Part shown: one piece after another, positions 1-6,792 of the stretch
Layout: every line of letters starts with the position of its first letter
How positions within the stretch are numbered: position 1 is the stretch's first letter
Assembly: GCA_021204635.1 (NCBI GenBank)
Contig: JAJPZB010000126.1
Span: 1-14,098 of the forward strand
Source of the DNA: Opitutia bacterium
GTDB lineage: Bacteria; Verrucomicrobiota; Verrucomicrobiia; Opitutales; UBA953
Direction: 5' to 3'
Length of the DNA stretch: 14,098 bases
Made by a program: the position numbers and the translations under genes
Notes under the pieces: generated by a model
What the model was told of the DNA's origin: nothing
What the model saw: only the letters and a program-made list of their open reading frames with translations
Databases searched by the model: none

Positions 1-15
1 CGGAGTCGTGCATAA

Positions 16-483
16 CCCACAGACCCAACTCCCACCACCAACCCTGCCGCCACCACCAACCGAAGCTTCTCCGGCATCGTTGTCGCCACCACCAACCCAA
101 TCTTCACCACCAACCCAGGCGGCAGCGGTGGCGAAATCGCGCAATCGGTGGTAGAGGTCACACCGGAGCTTTTCGCAAGCCTCTGCGCAGGGAAATTCCC
201 GCCCACCACCATGGCGTTTCTCGCCGGCGAGCCGAAAATTTCCGTGCGCAAGTGGAAATTTGGGGACGCGTTTCGCCCGCTTGGCGCGCCGGGGACAAAG
301 TCGCTCGGCGACATTTTTTGCGACAAAAAAATCCCGCGACAACTGCGCCACGCGCTCCCCGTCTGCGTTGACGGCATCGGGATTGCGTGGGTCCCGGGTA
401 TTCCGCCCGCAGAAAGATTTCGCATTTTGCGCGCCGGAGGAAAGGCTCTGCGGTTGACTTACAAGCGGGCTTCTTTAAGGTAG
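16..483 (+). CDS. tilS: tRNA(Ile)-lysidine synthetase, C-terminal part (5' part outside or interrupted)
   Basis: The product matches the C-terminal domain of TilS, which makes lysidine at the wobble C34 of tRNA(Ile)CAU using ATP and lysine. Visible family features are K-x-GD-x-FRPLG at about 262-294, then a K-SLGDIF-DKKIPR segment, then a WVPGI-x-x-AERF ending near 424. The PP-loop catalytic domain is not in the window. The frame is open from 16, but a TAA lies at 13-15, directly before a Thr-Thr-Asn-Pro repeat tract (32-116) that is read through in this frame. So the gene is either frameshifted in or before the repeats, split into two ORFs, or hit by an assembly error. A GTG at 148 could start a separate 111-residue protein, but no convincing ribosome site precedes it. 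The stop TAG (481-483) lies six bases from the ftsH region. Family assignment is firm; intactness is unknown. Confidence 0.75.
   Translation, partial: PTDPTPTTNPAATTNRSFSGIVVATTNPIFTTNPGGSGGEIAQSVVEVTPELFASLCAGKFPPTTMAFLAGEPKISVRKWKFGDAFRPLGAPGTKSLGDIFCDKKIPRQLRHALPVCVDGIGIAWVPGIPPAERFRILRAGGKALRLTYKRASLR
32..116 (+). repeat. CCACCACCAACCC repeat array inside the tilS frame
   Basis: Four clear copies of CCACCACCAACCC or a one- or two-base variant start at 32, 50, 86 and 104. They sit on an 18-base grid with a degenerate unit at 68. An earlier weak match (AACCCACAGACCC) begins near 14. The unit is translated in the tilS frame as Thr-Thr-Asn-Pro plus two variable residues. Unit length 18 keeps the frame, so gain or loss of whole units would not disrupt the protein. 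The array lies just upstream of the TilS C-terminal domain, where an interdomain linker is expected. Confidence 0.85.
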
Positions 484-486
484 AAT
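454..486 (+). promoter_or_regulatory. Possible sigma70-type promoter before ftsH
   Basis: TAGAAT at 481-486 resembles a -10 box. TTACAA at 459-464 gives a 16-base spacer; the better-looking TTGACT at 454-459 gives 21 bases, which is too long for a standard promoter. If TAGAAT is the -10, transcription would start near 493, and translation of ftsH would have to begin at ATG 499 with almost no leader rather than at GTG 487. The same GGTAGAAT string occurs before the gene at 10062. Confidence 0.35.
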
Positions 487-2505
487 GTGCTTTTTTCAAT
501 GAATAATAAAGACAGCAACAACAAGAAAAACTCCACGTCGAGATTGGATGTGCGAGTTCTCGTGGTGTGGCTCGCCATAATTTGCGCAATCTCGCTTCTG
601 CTGCTCAAAACGCCGGCGGGCGAAGAAGAGATGGCGATGGAAATCCCGATGAGCCAGCTTTTGAAACACGCCGAAGCTGGCGAAATCGAGAAGGTCGAGG
701 TCAAAGAAGACACACTCGCCGGCGAGCGCTATTACAATTTTTCGGGAGAAATCAAAATCGGCGACAAACAGAAAAAGTTCCGCGCCGCAGGGCGTTTGTC
801 GCCGGAAGAATTTTCATCTTTGCGCGAAAAAATTCAGTCGTTCTCGGAGCCGCCGTCAAAGACGTTGTTCTCGTCGATGCTCATAGGGATTCTTCCGACG
901 CTGATTTTTGTCGCGCTCATCGCGTTCATTTTCTTCCGCATTTACAAGCGCAATCAGGCAGGGCAAATGGCGTTCATAAGCTCGCGGGCAAAGATGATAG
1001 ACAAGGAGCACTCCAAGGTCACATTCGCCGATGTCGCGGGCTGCGACGAAGCAAAAGAAGAAGTCGCCGAGGTCGTGGATTTTCTCAGGGATTCCAAAAA
1101 ATTCTCGGCAATCGGAGGTCGCGTTCCAAAAGGCGTTCTGCTCGTGGGACCTCCTGGCACGGGAAAAACGCTGCTCGCACGCGCTGTCGCTGGCGAGGCA
1201 AACGTGCCGTTCCTCTCGATTTCGGGTTCGGATTTCGTCGAACTCTATGTCGGCGTCGGCGCCTCGCGCGTTCGCAACACATTCGAGCAGGCGAGAAAAA
1301 ATTCGCCTTGCATCATTTTCATCGACGAAATTGACGCCGTCGGGCGCCAGCGCGGGCAAGGCATTGGCGGTAGCGGCACCGAGCAAGACCAAACGCTCAA
1401 CTCGCTGCTCGTCGAGATGGACGGATTTGATCCTGCGGCAGGAATTATCGTCATCGCGGCGACAAACCGCCCCGACGTTCTCGACGCTGCTCTGCTCCGC
1501 CCGGGGCGCTTTGACCGCCAAGTTTACGTCGATTTGCCCGACTTGAAAGGGCGCGAGGCAATTCTCAGCGTCCACGCAAAAAAATTCCGCATGGCAAAGG
1601 GTGTCAACCTCGAGCTCATGGCGCGGACGACGACGGGCTTCTCCGGCGCCGATCTGGCGAATTTGCTAAACGAGGCCGCTCTCGCCGCAGTTCGCGCGGG
1701 CAAAAAGGAAATCGACATGCTCTCGCTCAACGAGGCGCGCGACAAAATTTCCTACGGTCGCGAACGCCGGCTCGTGATGAGCGACTTTGACCGCAAAAAA
1801 ACGGCGTACCACGAAGCGGGACACGCGCTCGTGCAAGTGCTCATAGACGACGATCAGATGCAGTTGCATAAAGTCACGATTGTCCCGCGCGGCGGCGCGC
1901 TCGGCATGGCAGCATTCATGCCGACGAAAGACATTCTCGGCTATTCCAAAAGCCAGTTGGAAAACATGATCTGCACATCTATGGCGGGGCGCGTCGGCGA
2001 AAAAGTCTTCACCGGCGAGCTCTCAAACGGAGCTTCAAGCGACATCAAAAACGCGACATCGATGGCGCGCCGTATGGTCTGCGAATGGGGCATGAGCGAC
2101 GATCTCGGGCCGATTTTATACACGGAAAATCAGCACGATTTCTACCTCGGCCGCGATTTCTCGCGCACGAAAAACGTGAGCGAGGCGACTTTGCAAAAAA
2201 TCGACAAAGAGGTTCACGATGTCGTCGCAAAGCAATATGCGCGCTGCGAAGATCTGATTTTGGGCCACGCCGAGGCGCACAAAAAAATTGCGGAAGCGCT
2301 TTTGCACTACGAGACGCTCGACGCCGTCCACGTGCGTGAAATCATAGAGCAAGGGGAAATCAAAACTCCGGTGTTCTACAAATCGCTCGCGCAAAAAGAC
2401 GCGGAAAAAATTGCGAAAAAAGGGAAGTCGGAGCCATCGACGACGATTATCCAGATAATAAAAATTGCCGGCAAAAATTCCGGCAGCAAAGCGGCGAGGA
2501 ATTAG
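487..2505 (+). CDS. ftsH: ATP-dependent zinc metalloprotease FtsH
   Basis: This is a membrane-anchored AAA+ protease that degrades misfolded membrane proteins and short-lived regulators. In order (numbered from GTG 487) it has TM helix 1 at about 22-40, a short periplasmic domain, TM helix 2 at about 128-150, Walker A GPPGTGKT at 221-228, Walker B FIDEID from 278, the second region of homology with NRPDVLDAALLRPGRFDR near 327, zinc motif HEAGH at 442-446 and the third zinc ligand Asp519 in GASSD. The length, 672 residues, is normal for the family and all key residues are present. The start is ambiguous. GTG 487 has AAGG six bases upstream, whereas ATG 499 has no Shine-Dalgarno but would suit a promoter ending at 486. 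The gene follows tilS, a common neighbour of ftsH in many bacteria. The isomerase gene begins five bases after its stop. Confidence 0.97.
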   Translation: MLFSMNNKDSNNKKNSTSRLDVRVLVVWLAIICAISLLLLKTPAGEEEMAMEIPMSQLLKHAEAGEIEKVEVKEDTLAGERYYNFSGEIKIGDKQKKFRAAGRLSPEEFSSLREKIQSFSEPPSKTLFSSMLIGILPTLIFVALIAFIFFRIYKRNQAGQMAFISSRAKMIDKEHSKVTFADVAGCDEAKEEVAEVVDFLRDSKKFSAIGGRVPKGVLLVGPPGTGKTLLARAVAGEANVPFLSISGSDFVELYVGVGASRVRNTFEQARKNSPCIIFIDEIDAVGRQRGQGIGGSGTEQDQTLNSLLVEMDGFDPAAGIIVIAATNRPDVLDAALLRPGRFDRQVYVDLPDLKGREAILSVHAKKFRMAKGVNLELMARTTTGFSGADLANLLNEAALAAVRAGKKEIDMLSLNEARDKISYGRERRLVMSDFDRKKTAYHEAGHALVQVLIDDDQMQLHKVTIVPRGGALGMAAFMPTKDILGYSKSQLENMICTSMAGRVGEKVFTGELSNGASSDIKNATSMARRMVCEWGMSDDLGPILYTENQHDFYLGRDFSRTKNVSEATLQKIDKEVHDVVAKQYARCEDLILGHAEAHKKIAEALLHYETLDAVHVREIIEQGEIKTPVFYKSLAQKDAEKIAKKGKSEPSTTIIQIIKIAGKNSGSKAARN

Positions 2506-2510
2506 GCAAA

Positions 2511-3683
2511 ATGAAAACTCCGACGCCAAAAATTTTCCTTGATTGCGCGGCAAAGCTCGCGGGCGCAACCGCGATGTTTGTCGCGGCACTTTGCGGCGCC
2601 TTCGCGCAGGAAACTGCCACGCCTGCCGGAAACAGCAGCGACAAAACAGGGACGGACAACTATGCCGCCGCAAGAAACCTCGCGTCTTTGGGCACGCGCG
2701 AAGTGTTGGAAAAAATGACGCCGGAAGAGCGCCGCGCGCTCGATTTTCGCCTCGGCATGCGCGACTACATCAAGGCAGACGTGAATGGCGAAATAATTTT
2801 GCTGGAAGATTTGCGCCGCGAAACATCTCGCGGAATGCTCATCTTGCAACGCGAAGCCAAGTCGTCAGAGGAATACATGCAACGCCAGGAGCAACTCATC
2901 TTGGACACGATGAAGCGCTACACCGAGATGTATCTGCTCGTCGGGGAATTTAAGGAAAATTCTGCGGCAATGGCGCAACTCTCGGACGAATATGTCAAGC
3001 CGCAAATCGACAGCATCGTGGCACGCGACTTCGACGGCGACCGCAGCAAATATTTGGCATACCTGCAAGCCTCCGGAAGCAATCCCGAGCGGGAAATGGA
3101 GCGCTTAAAAAACTCTATCATCGAGCAAAACCAAAACTGGATGATCTCGCAAAAGGTGCCGTTGGAAGTTTCGCCGATGGACGTCTATCGCGCCTATCAG
3201 CAAAACATCGACCAATACAGGACAAGCGCGCGAGTCGAGTTCGCGCAAATCGTGATTTACGCCGGCGCCGCGCAATCCGACGACTACGTCGCCCGCGCCG
3301 CAAAAAATCTCGCGGAAAGACTGCGATCGAGCACCGATCCCGACGCCTTTGCCGACGCAGCAAAGGTGTACAGCCGCGACGAATTTCGCACAAACGGCGG
3401 ATATGTGGGCTGGCGAACTTTCGACGACCTCAGCGCGCCCGTCATCGAAAAAATAAACTCCGTAAGGCCGGGCGAAACGACCGACGTCCTCGAACTCGTC
3501 GATGGAAGCAACCGGCGAATGTTTGCGATTTTCAAGGTTTTGGACAAACGCGAAGCCGGCGTCATTCCGCTCGACGACGTCCGCGAGCAAATTGAAAACG
3601 CACTTCGCGCCAACGCCATGACGCGCGCTCGCGACGAAAAGCTCGAGGAGTTGCGGCAGCGCTTTTTCGTGCAGTGGTTTTGA
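2511..3683 (+). CDS. Secreted PpiC/SurA-type peptidyl-prolyl cis-trans isomerase
   Basis: Residues 1-32 look like a signal peptide with cleavage after AFA, so the protein should be periplasmic. The region around 86-230 is charged and helical with a VNGE motif near 91, as in the chaperone part of SurA-like proteins. Residues about 240-349 resemble a parvulin (PpiC) domain, including a segment ending in NGGYVGWR and a following segment with RPGET. Such proteins help outer-membrane and periplasmic proteins fold. The single parvulin domain and 390 residues fit SurA/PrsA relatives, but which one is unclear, so no symbol is given. ATG 2511 has GAGGA ten bases upstream and lies five bases after the ftsH stop, suggesting co-transcription. 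The function is assigned from family resemblance; catalytic residues were not checked individually. Confidence 0.8.
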   Translation: MKTPTPKIFLDCAAKLAGATAMFVAALCGAFAQETATPAGNSSDKTGTDNYAAARNLASLGTREVLEKMTPEERRALDFRLGMRDYIKADVNGEIILLEDLRRETSRGMLILQREAKSSEEYMQRQEQLILDTMKRYTEMYLLVGEFKENSAAMAQLSDEYVKPQIDSIVARDFDGDRSKYLAYLQASGSNPEREMERLKNSIIEQNQNWMISQKVPLEVSPMDVYRAYQQNIDQYRTSARVEFAQIVIYAGAAQSDDYVARAAKNLAERLRSSTDPDAFADAAKVYSRDEFRTNGGYVGWRTFDDLSAPVIEKINSVRPGETTDVLELVDGSNRRMFAIFKVLDKREAGVIPLDDVREQIENALRANAMTRARDEKLEELRQRFFVQWF

Positions 3684-3693
3684 AATCGGACGC

Positions 3694-3698
3694 GGGAG
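3694..3698 (+). promoter_or_regulatory. Shine-Dalgarno that decides the rluD start
   Basis: GGGAG lies five bases before ATG 3704. The upstream in-frame GTG at 3674 has no such site and would overlap the preceding isomerase gene, so 3704 is preferred. Confidence 0.6.
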
Positions 3699-3703
3699 AT
3701 TCC

Positions 3704-4714
3704 ATGGCACGCGCGGCGGAAAACGGCGCTTCGGCGGCACCCGAAAATTCGGAGGAAACGAAAAACTTCGTAGTCCCCGAAGGGATTGACCGCGAGCGCG
3801 CCGACAAGATTCTCGCCGGGGCGTTTCCGGATTTCAGCCGCTCGCGACTGCAAAAAATCATCGATTCGGGGCGGGTGTCATTCGCGCAAACCGGCGAGCT
3901 GATCACGCGCAAAACTCCGCTTTCGGGCGGCGACGAACTCGCGATAAAATTCCCGCAGGCGACAATTCCCGCACTCATCCCCGCAGAAATCCCGCTCGAC
4001 ATCGTTTTCGAGGACGACGATATCGTTGTCGTGAACAAAGAGCCCGGCATCGTGACGCACCCGGGCGCCGGCACCGGCGGCGACACTCTTGTACACGCCC
4101 TGCTCCACCACACACACGGCAAACTCGCGGCAGCCGGCGGCGAAAACCGCCCTGGCGTCGTCCACCGCCTCGACAAGGAAACTTCGGGGCTGATCCTCTT
4201 CGCGAAAACCGACGCCGCATACTACGCACTCGTGGAAAAATTCCGCGATCGCGAGATGAACAAAGAGTACATCGCTCTCGTGGATAAGGCGCCGGATCTT
4301 CTCGCCGGCACGGTTGACGAACCCATCGAGCGCCACCCGACAAACCGCCTCAAAATGGCGGTGCGCGAAAATGGCAAGCCGGCGCGAACGGACTGGTTTG
4401 TCGAGGAAAAATTCGGCACAGACGCCGCTCTCGTGCGCTGCATTTTGCACACGGGGCGCACGCACCAAATCCGCGTCCACATGGCGTTTATCGGGCACCC
4501 GATTCTCGGCGACCGCACCTACGGGAAAGTCGTCGCGCGCCACGCCGGCTGGCCGCTTCCGCGAGTAATGCTCCACGCCGCGCGACTTTGCCTCGACCAC
4601 CCGATCACGGGCGCACCGCTCGAATTTTCCGCGCTCCCGCCGCCGGATTTCGCCAATCTCGCGACATACCTGCGCGAGCGCTTCGGCTCCCGCCTCTATT
4701 CCCACCGCCGTTAG
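3704..4714 (+). CDS. rluD: 23S rRNA pseudouridine synthase, RluD type
   Basis: This member of the RluA/RluD family isomerises uridine to pseudouridine in RNA; RluD itself acts on helix 69 of 23S rRNA. An N-terminal S4-type RNA-binding segment (FSRSRLQKIIDSGRVS) covers roughly residues 36-90. The catalytic motif HRLDKETSG has its nucleophile Asp at about residue 157. Further family segments are VNKEPGIVTHPG upstream and GRTHQIRVHMAFIGHPILGD downstream. The start was set at ATG 3704 from the Shine-Dalgarno at 3694-3698, giving 336 residues, normal for RluD. The first 25 residues are Ala/Glu-rich and not conserved in the family. The gene starts 20 bases after the isomerase stop and is probably in the same operon. 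Exact target uridines cannot be read from sequence, so RluD rather than RluC is a good guess from the S4 domain and length. Confidence 0.9.
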   Translation: MARAAENGASAAPENSEETKNFVVPEGIDRERADKILAGAFPDFSRSRLQKIIDSGRVSFAQTGELITRKTPLSGGDELAIKFPQATIPALIPAEIPLDIVFEDDDIVVVNKEPGIVTHPGAGTGGDTLVHALLHHTHGKLAAAGGENRPGVVHRLDKETSGLILFAKTDAAYYALVEKFRDREMNKEYIALVDKAPDLLAGTVDEPIERHPTNRLKMAVRENGKPARTDWFVEEKFGTDAALVRCILHTGRTHQIRVHMAFIGHPILGDRTYGKVVARHAGWPLPRVMLHAARLCLDHPITGAPLEFSALPPPDFANLATYLRERFGSRLYSHRR

Positions 4715-4734
4715 CGCCCCGCCCTTTTCCACGC

Positions 4735-4743
4735 CCACCAACC
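4735..4743 (+). repeat. Single partial copy of the CCACCAACC repeat
   Basis: CCACCAACC occurs in the 50-base gap between rluD and the exporter gene. It is the core of the repeat found in arrays at 32-116 and 6594-6792. The match is short and could be chance, but its position at a gene junction fits the other two sites. The rest of the gap is C-rich and no terminator was seen. Confidence 0.4.
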
Positions 4744-4764
4744 GCATTCCCCGCAAAATTTCCA

Positions 4765-6636
4765 ATGAAAAGACTGCTTCCATACTACTCGCTTCTGTTG
4801 GAAGTTCGCTGGATGTTCTTCTGCTCAATGCTTTGCGGATTAATCTCCGGCGCGGCGAGCGGATTTGGGCTTCCGCTGATGCTGAGAAAAGTGTTGCCGG
4901 TGCTGTTTTCCGCGAGCGGGACGCCGGAGGACTTGGTCTTGTTCGACCCCGCGACAACGAGCTTTGCGGGAATCAGCTTCGCCGGGCTTCCCGCAATCGT
5001 GATCCCGGCGGAACACGTTTTGCTCTTCGCCATCATGCTTTTGCCGGTCGTATTCGTCATTCGCGGCGTGGCGATGTTTGGGAACATGTATCTGCTGAAC
5101 GTGTGCGGAATCCGCGTCTTGGAAGGCGTGCGAATGCGCCTCTTTCGCCGCCTGCAAGAACTCCACCTCGGTTTTTTCAACAAACACAACTCCGGCGATT
5201 TGCTCAGCCGCACGATGAACGACACCATGCTCGTGAAAAACTCCATCGTTGAGGCGACAAACGACCTTATAATCCAGCCGTTCACGCTCATCGCGGCAGT
5301 TTCGTTTGTCATATGGCAGGCGGTAAAAAATCCGGCGACAATGCAATTCCTGCTCTGCCTTTTGCTCGTCCCCGCAACGGTTTTGCCAATCCGCATAATC
5401 GGCAGGCGCCTCGAAAAGCGCTCCCGAAGCGCATTGCAAACGGCCGGCGAGTTGTCCGGCGTGCTGACCGAGAGCCTGCAATCGCCGCGCGAAATCCGCT
5501 CCTACAACTTGCAAGAGCGCGAGTGCAACCGCTTCCAGAGCTTTGTCCGCAAATACCTGCGCCTCCAACTCAAGGTCGTGAAGTACGACAAAGCGATTAC
5601 GCCGTCGATCGAAATTGTCTCGGCGTGCACGATCTCGTTCGCGGTTTATCGCGCCGCCGGCGTCGGGCTCGACATCGACGCCGTCGTGGCTCTCGTCGGC
5701 GCGCTCTATTTTGCCTATGAGCCGATCAAAAAAATCGGCAAGGTCAACAACCGCCTGCGCGAAGGTCGTTCCGCGCTCGCGCGCATGGAGGAAGTCATCA
5801 ACACCGAAAACGAAGTCCCCGACCCCGAGAATCCGAAGCCGCTCGGGACCTGCCACGGAGACGTCGAGTTTGAGAATGTTTCGTTTCGCTACGACCCCGA
5901 CGAACCGGTTTTGAAAAACATTTCGTTCTCCGTGAAAGCCGGCGAGACGGTCGCCCTCGTGGGCCCCTCGGGCGCGGGCAAAAGCACCGTCGCGAACCTG
6001 ATTCCGCGATTCTACGACGTTCAAATTGGTGCTGTGAAAATCGACGGCAACGACGTTCGCGAGCTCGCGCAGAAGGAAATTCGGCAAAACATCGCCATGG
6101 TCTCGCAAGAGCCGATTCTTTTCAGCGACACCGTTTACAACAATGTCTTGCTCGGAAAGCCGGACGCGACGCGCGAGGAAGTCGAGGAAGCGCTGCGCAA
6201 AGCCTCTGCGGCGGAGTTCGTCGCGAAGTTGGAAAACGGCGAGGAAACGATTGTCGGAGAACGTGGCGGGCGGCTTTCCGGCGGGCAACGGCAACGCATT
6301 GCAATCGCGCGAGCATTTTTGAAAGACGCACCCATCCTCATTCTCGACGAGGCAACTTCCGCGCTCGATTCCGAGAGCGAGGCTGAAATCCAAAATGCGC
6401 TCTCCGAACTCGTGAAAGGCAGGACGACATTCATGATCGCCCACCGCTTTTCGTCGCTGCGCACCGCGACGCGGATTCTCGTCTTCGACAAAGGCGAGAT
6501 TGTTGCCGACGGCACGCCCGAGCAGGTTTACGACACCTCCGCGCTCTATCGAGAACTGCGCGACAAACAACTCTCCGAGATGAAGGGGCTTTCCACCACC
6601 GTCGCGACCACCAAGCAACCCGCCACCGTGCAATAA
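4765..6636 (+). CDS. ABC exporter, MsbA/lipid flippase-like half transporter
   Basis: This is a fused membrane and ATPase protein of the MsbA/MDR type. Hydrophobic helices fill about the first 330 residues, with the typical SGDLLSRTMNDT cytoplasmic segment. The nucleotide-binding domain follows, with Walker A GPSGAGKST at 400-408, Q-loop SQEP, signature LSGGQRQR from 504, Walker B LILDEATSALD with Asp528/Glu529 and switch His560. All catalytic residues are intact, so it should work as a homodimer. Lipid A or another lipid is the likely cargo by family, but the substrate is not proven. ATG 4765 is chosen because the 59 codons before it in frame are Pro/Arg-rich, overlap rluD and lack family similarity; no clear Shine-Dalgarno is present. 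The last 14 residues (STTVATTKQPATVQ) come from the repeat family and are not part of the usual domain. Confidence 0.92.
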   Translation: MKRLLPYYSLLLEVRWMFFCSMLCGLISGAASGFGLPLMLRKVLPVLFSASGTPEDLVLFDPATTSFAGISFAGLPAIVIPAEHVLLFAIMLLPVVFVIRGVAMFGNMYLLNVCGIRVLEGVRMRLFRRLQELHLGFFNKHNSGDLLSRTMNDTMLVKNSIVEATNDLIIQPFTLIAAVSFVIWQAVKNPATMQFLLCLLLVPATVLPIRIIGRRLEKRSRSALQTAGELSGVLTESLQSPREIRSYNLQERECNRFQSFVRKYLRLQLKVVKYDKAITPSIEIVSACTISFAVYRAAGVGLDIDAVVALVGALYFAYEPIKKIGKVNNRLREGRSALARMEEVINTENEVPDPENPKPLGTCHGDVEFENVSFRYDPDEPVLKNISFSVKAGETVALVGPSGAGKSTVANLIPRFYDVQIGAVKIDGNDVRELAQKEIRQNIAMVSQEPILFSDTVYNNVLLGKPDATREEVEEALRKASAAEFVAKLENGEETIVGERGGRLSGGQRQRIAIARAFLKDAPILILDEATSALDSESEAEIQNALSELVKGRTTFMIAHRFSSLRTATRILVFDKGEIVADGTPEQVYDTSALYRELRDKQLSEMKGLSTTVATTKQPATVQ

Positions 6637-6792
6637 AATGAATCGCGGCAACAAAGAAAATCCACGCAGGCGTTCCCTCCACCAACCCGCCACCACCAAC
6701 CCGGCTGCCACCACCAAGAAACCCGCAACGGTGGTGAAGCCCCGCACCACCACCAACCCACCCACCACCAACCCGATATCCACCACCAACCC
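6594..6792 (+). repeat. CCACCACCAACCC repeat region across the exporter/murCB junction
   Basis: Repeat copies run through the 3' end of the exporter gene and the first 50 codons of murCB. CCACCACCAACCC or close variants start at 6676, 6690, 6708, 6747, 6762 and 6780; spacings include 14, 18, 39, 15 and 18 bases. A longer 23-base unit occurs twice, at 6608-6630 and 6711-6733, with 20 of 23 bases identical. Between the halves lie the exporter stop and the murCB start. In murCB most copies read Thr-Thr-Asn-Pro, but the one at 6676 is in another register and reads His-Gln-Pro. Confidence 0.85.

Noticed and set aside
2465..2485. Hairpin near the ftsH end (TGCCGG...CCGGCA) as a terminator
   Set aside because: It lies inside the coding region, has a six-base stem and no T-run after it, and the next gene starts a few bases later.
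4108..4122. CA-rich tract in rluD as a microsatellite
   Set aside because: It encodes the His-His-Thr-His segment and is too short to be a simple-repeat locus.
4588..4764. N-terminal extension of the exporter from ATG 4588
   Set aside because: It overlaps rluD by 127 bases and encodes Pro/Arg-rich sequence with no similarity to exporters; ATG 4765 begins directly at the first membrane segment.
4840..6789. 649-residue open frame on the - strand across the exporter gene
   Set aside because: It is fully antisense to a gene with intact ABC motifs, has no recognisable domains, and its Arg/Gly/Val-rich make-up is what GC-rich codon bias and the repeats yield on the reverse strand.
6676..6792. CRISPR array
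   Set aside because: Units are 13-18 bases, degenerate and without spacers of constant length, lie within a coding frame, and no cas genes are near.
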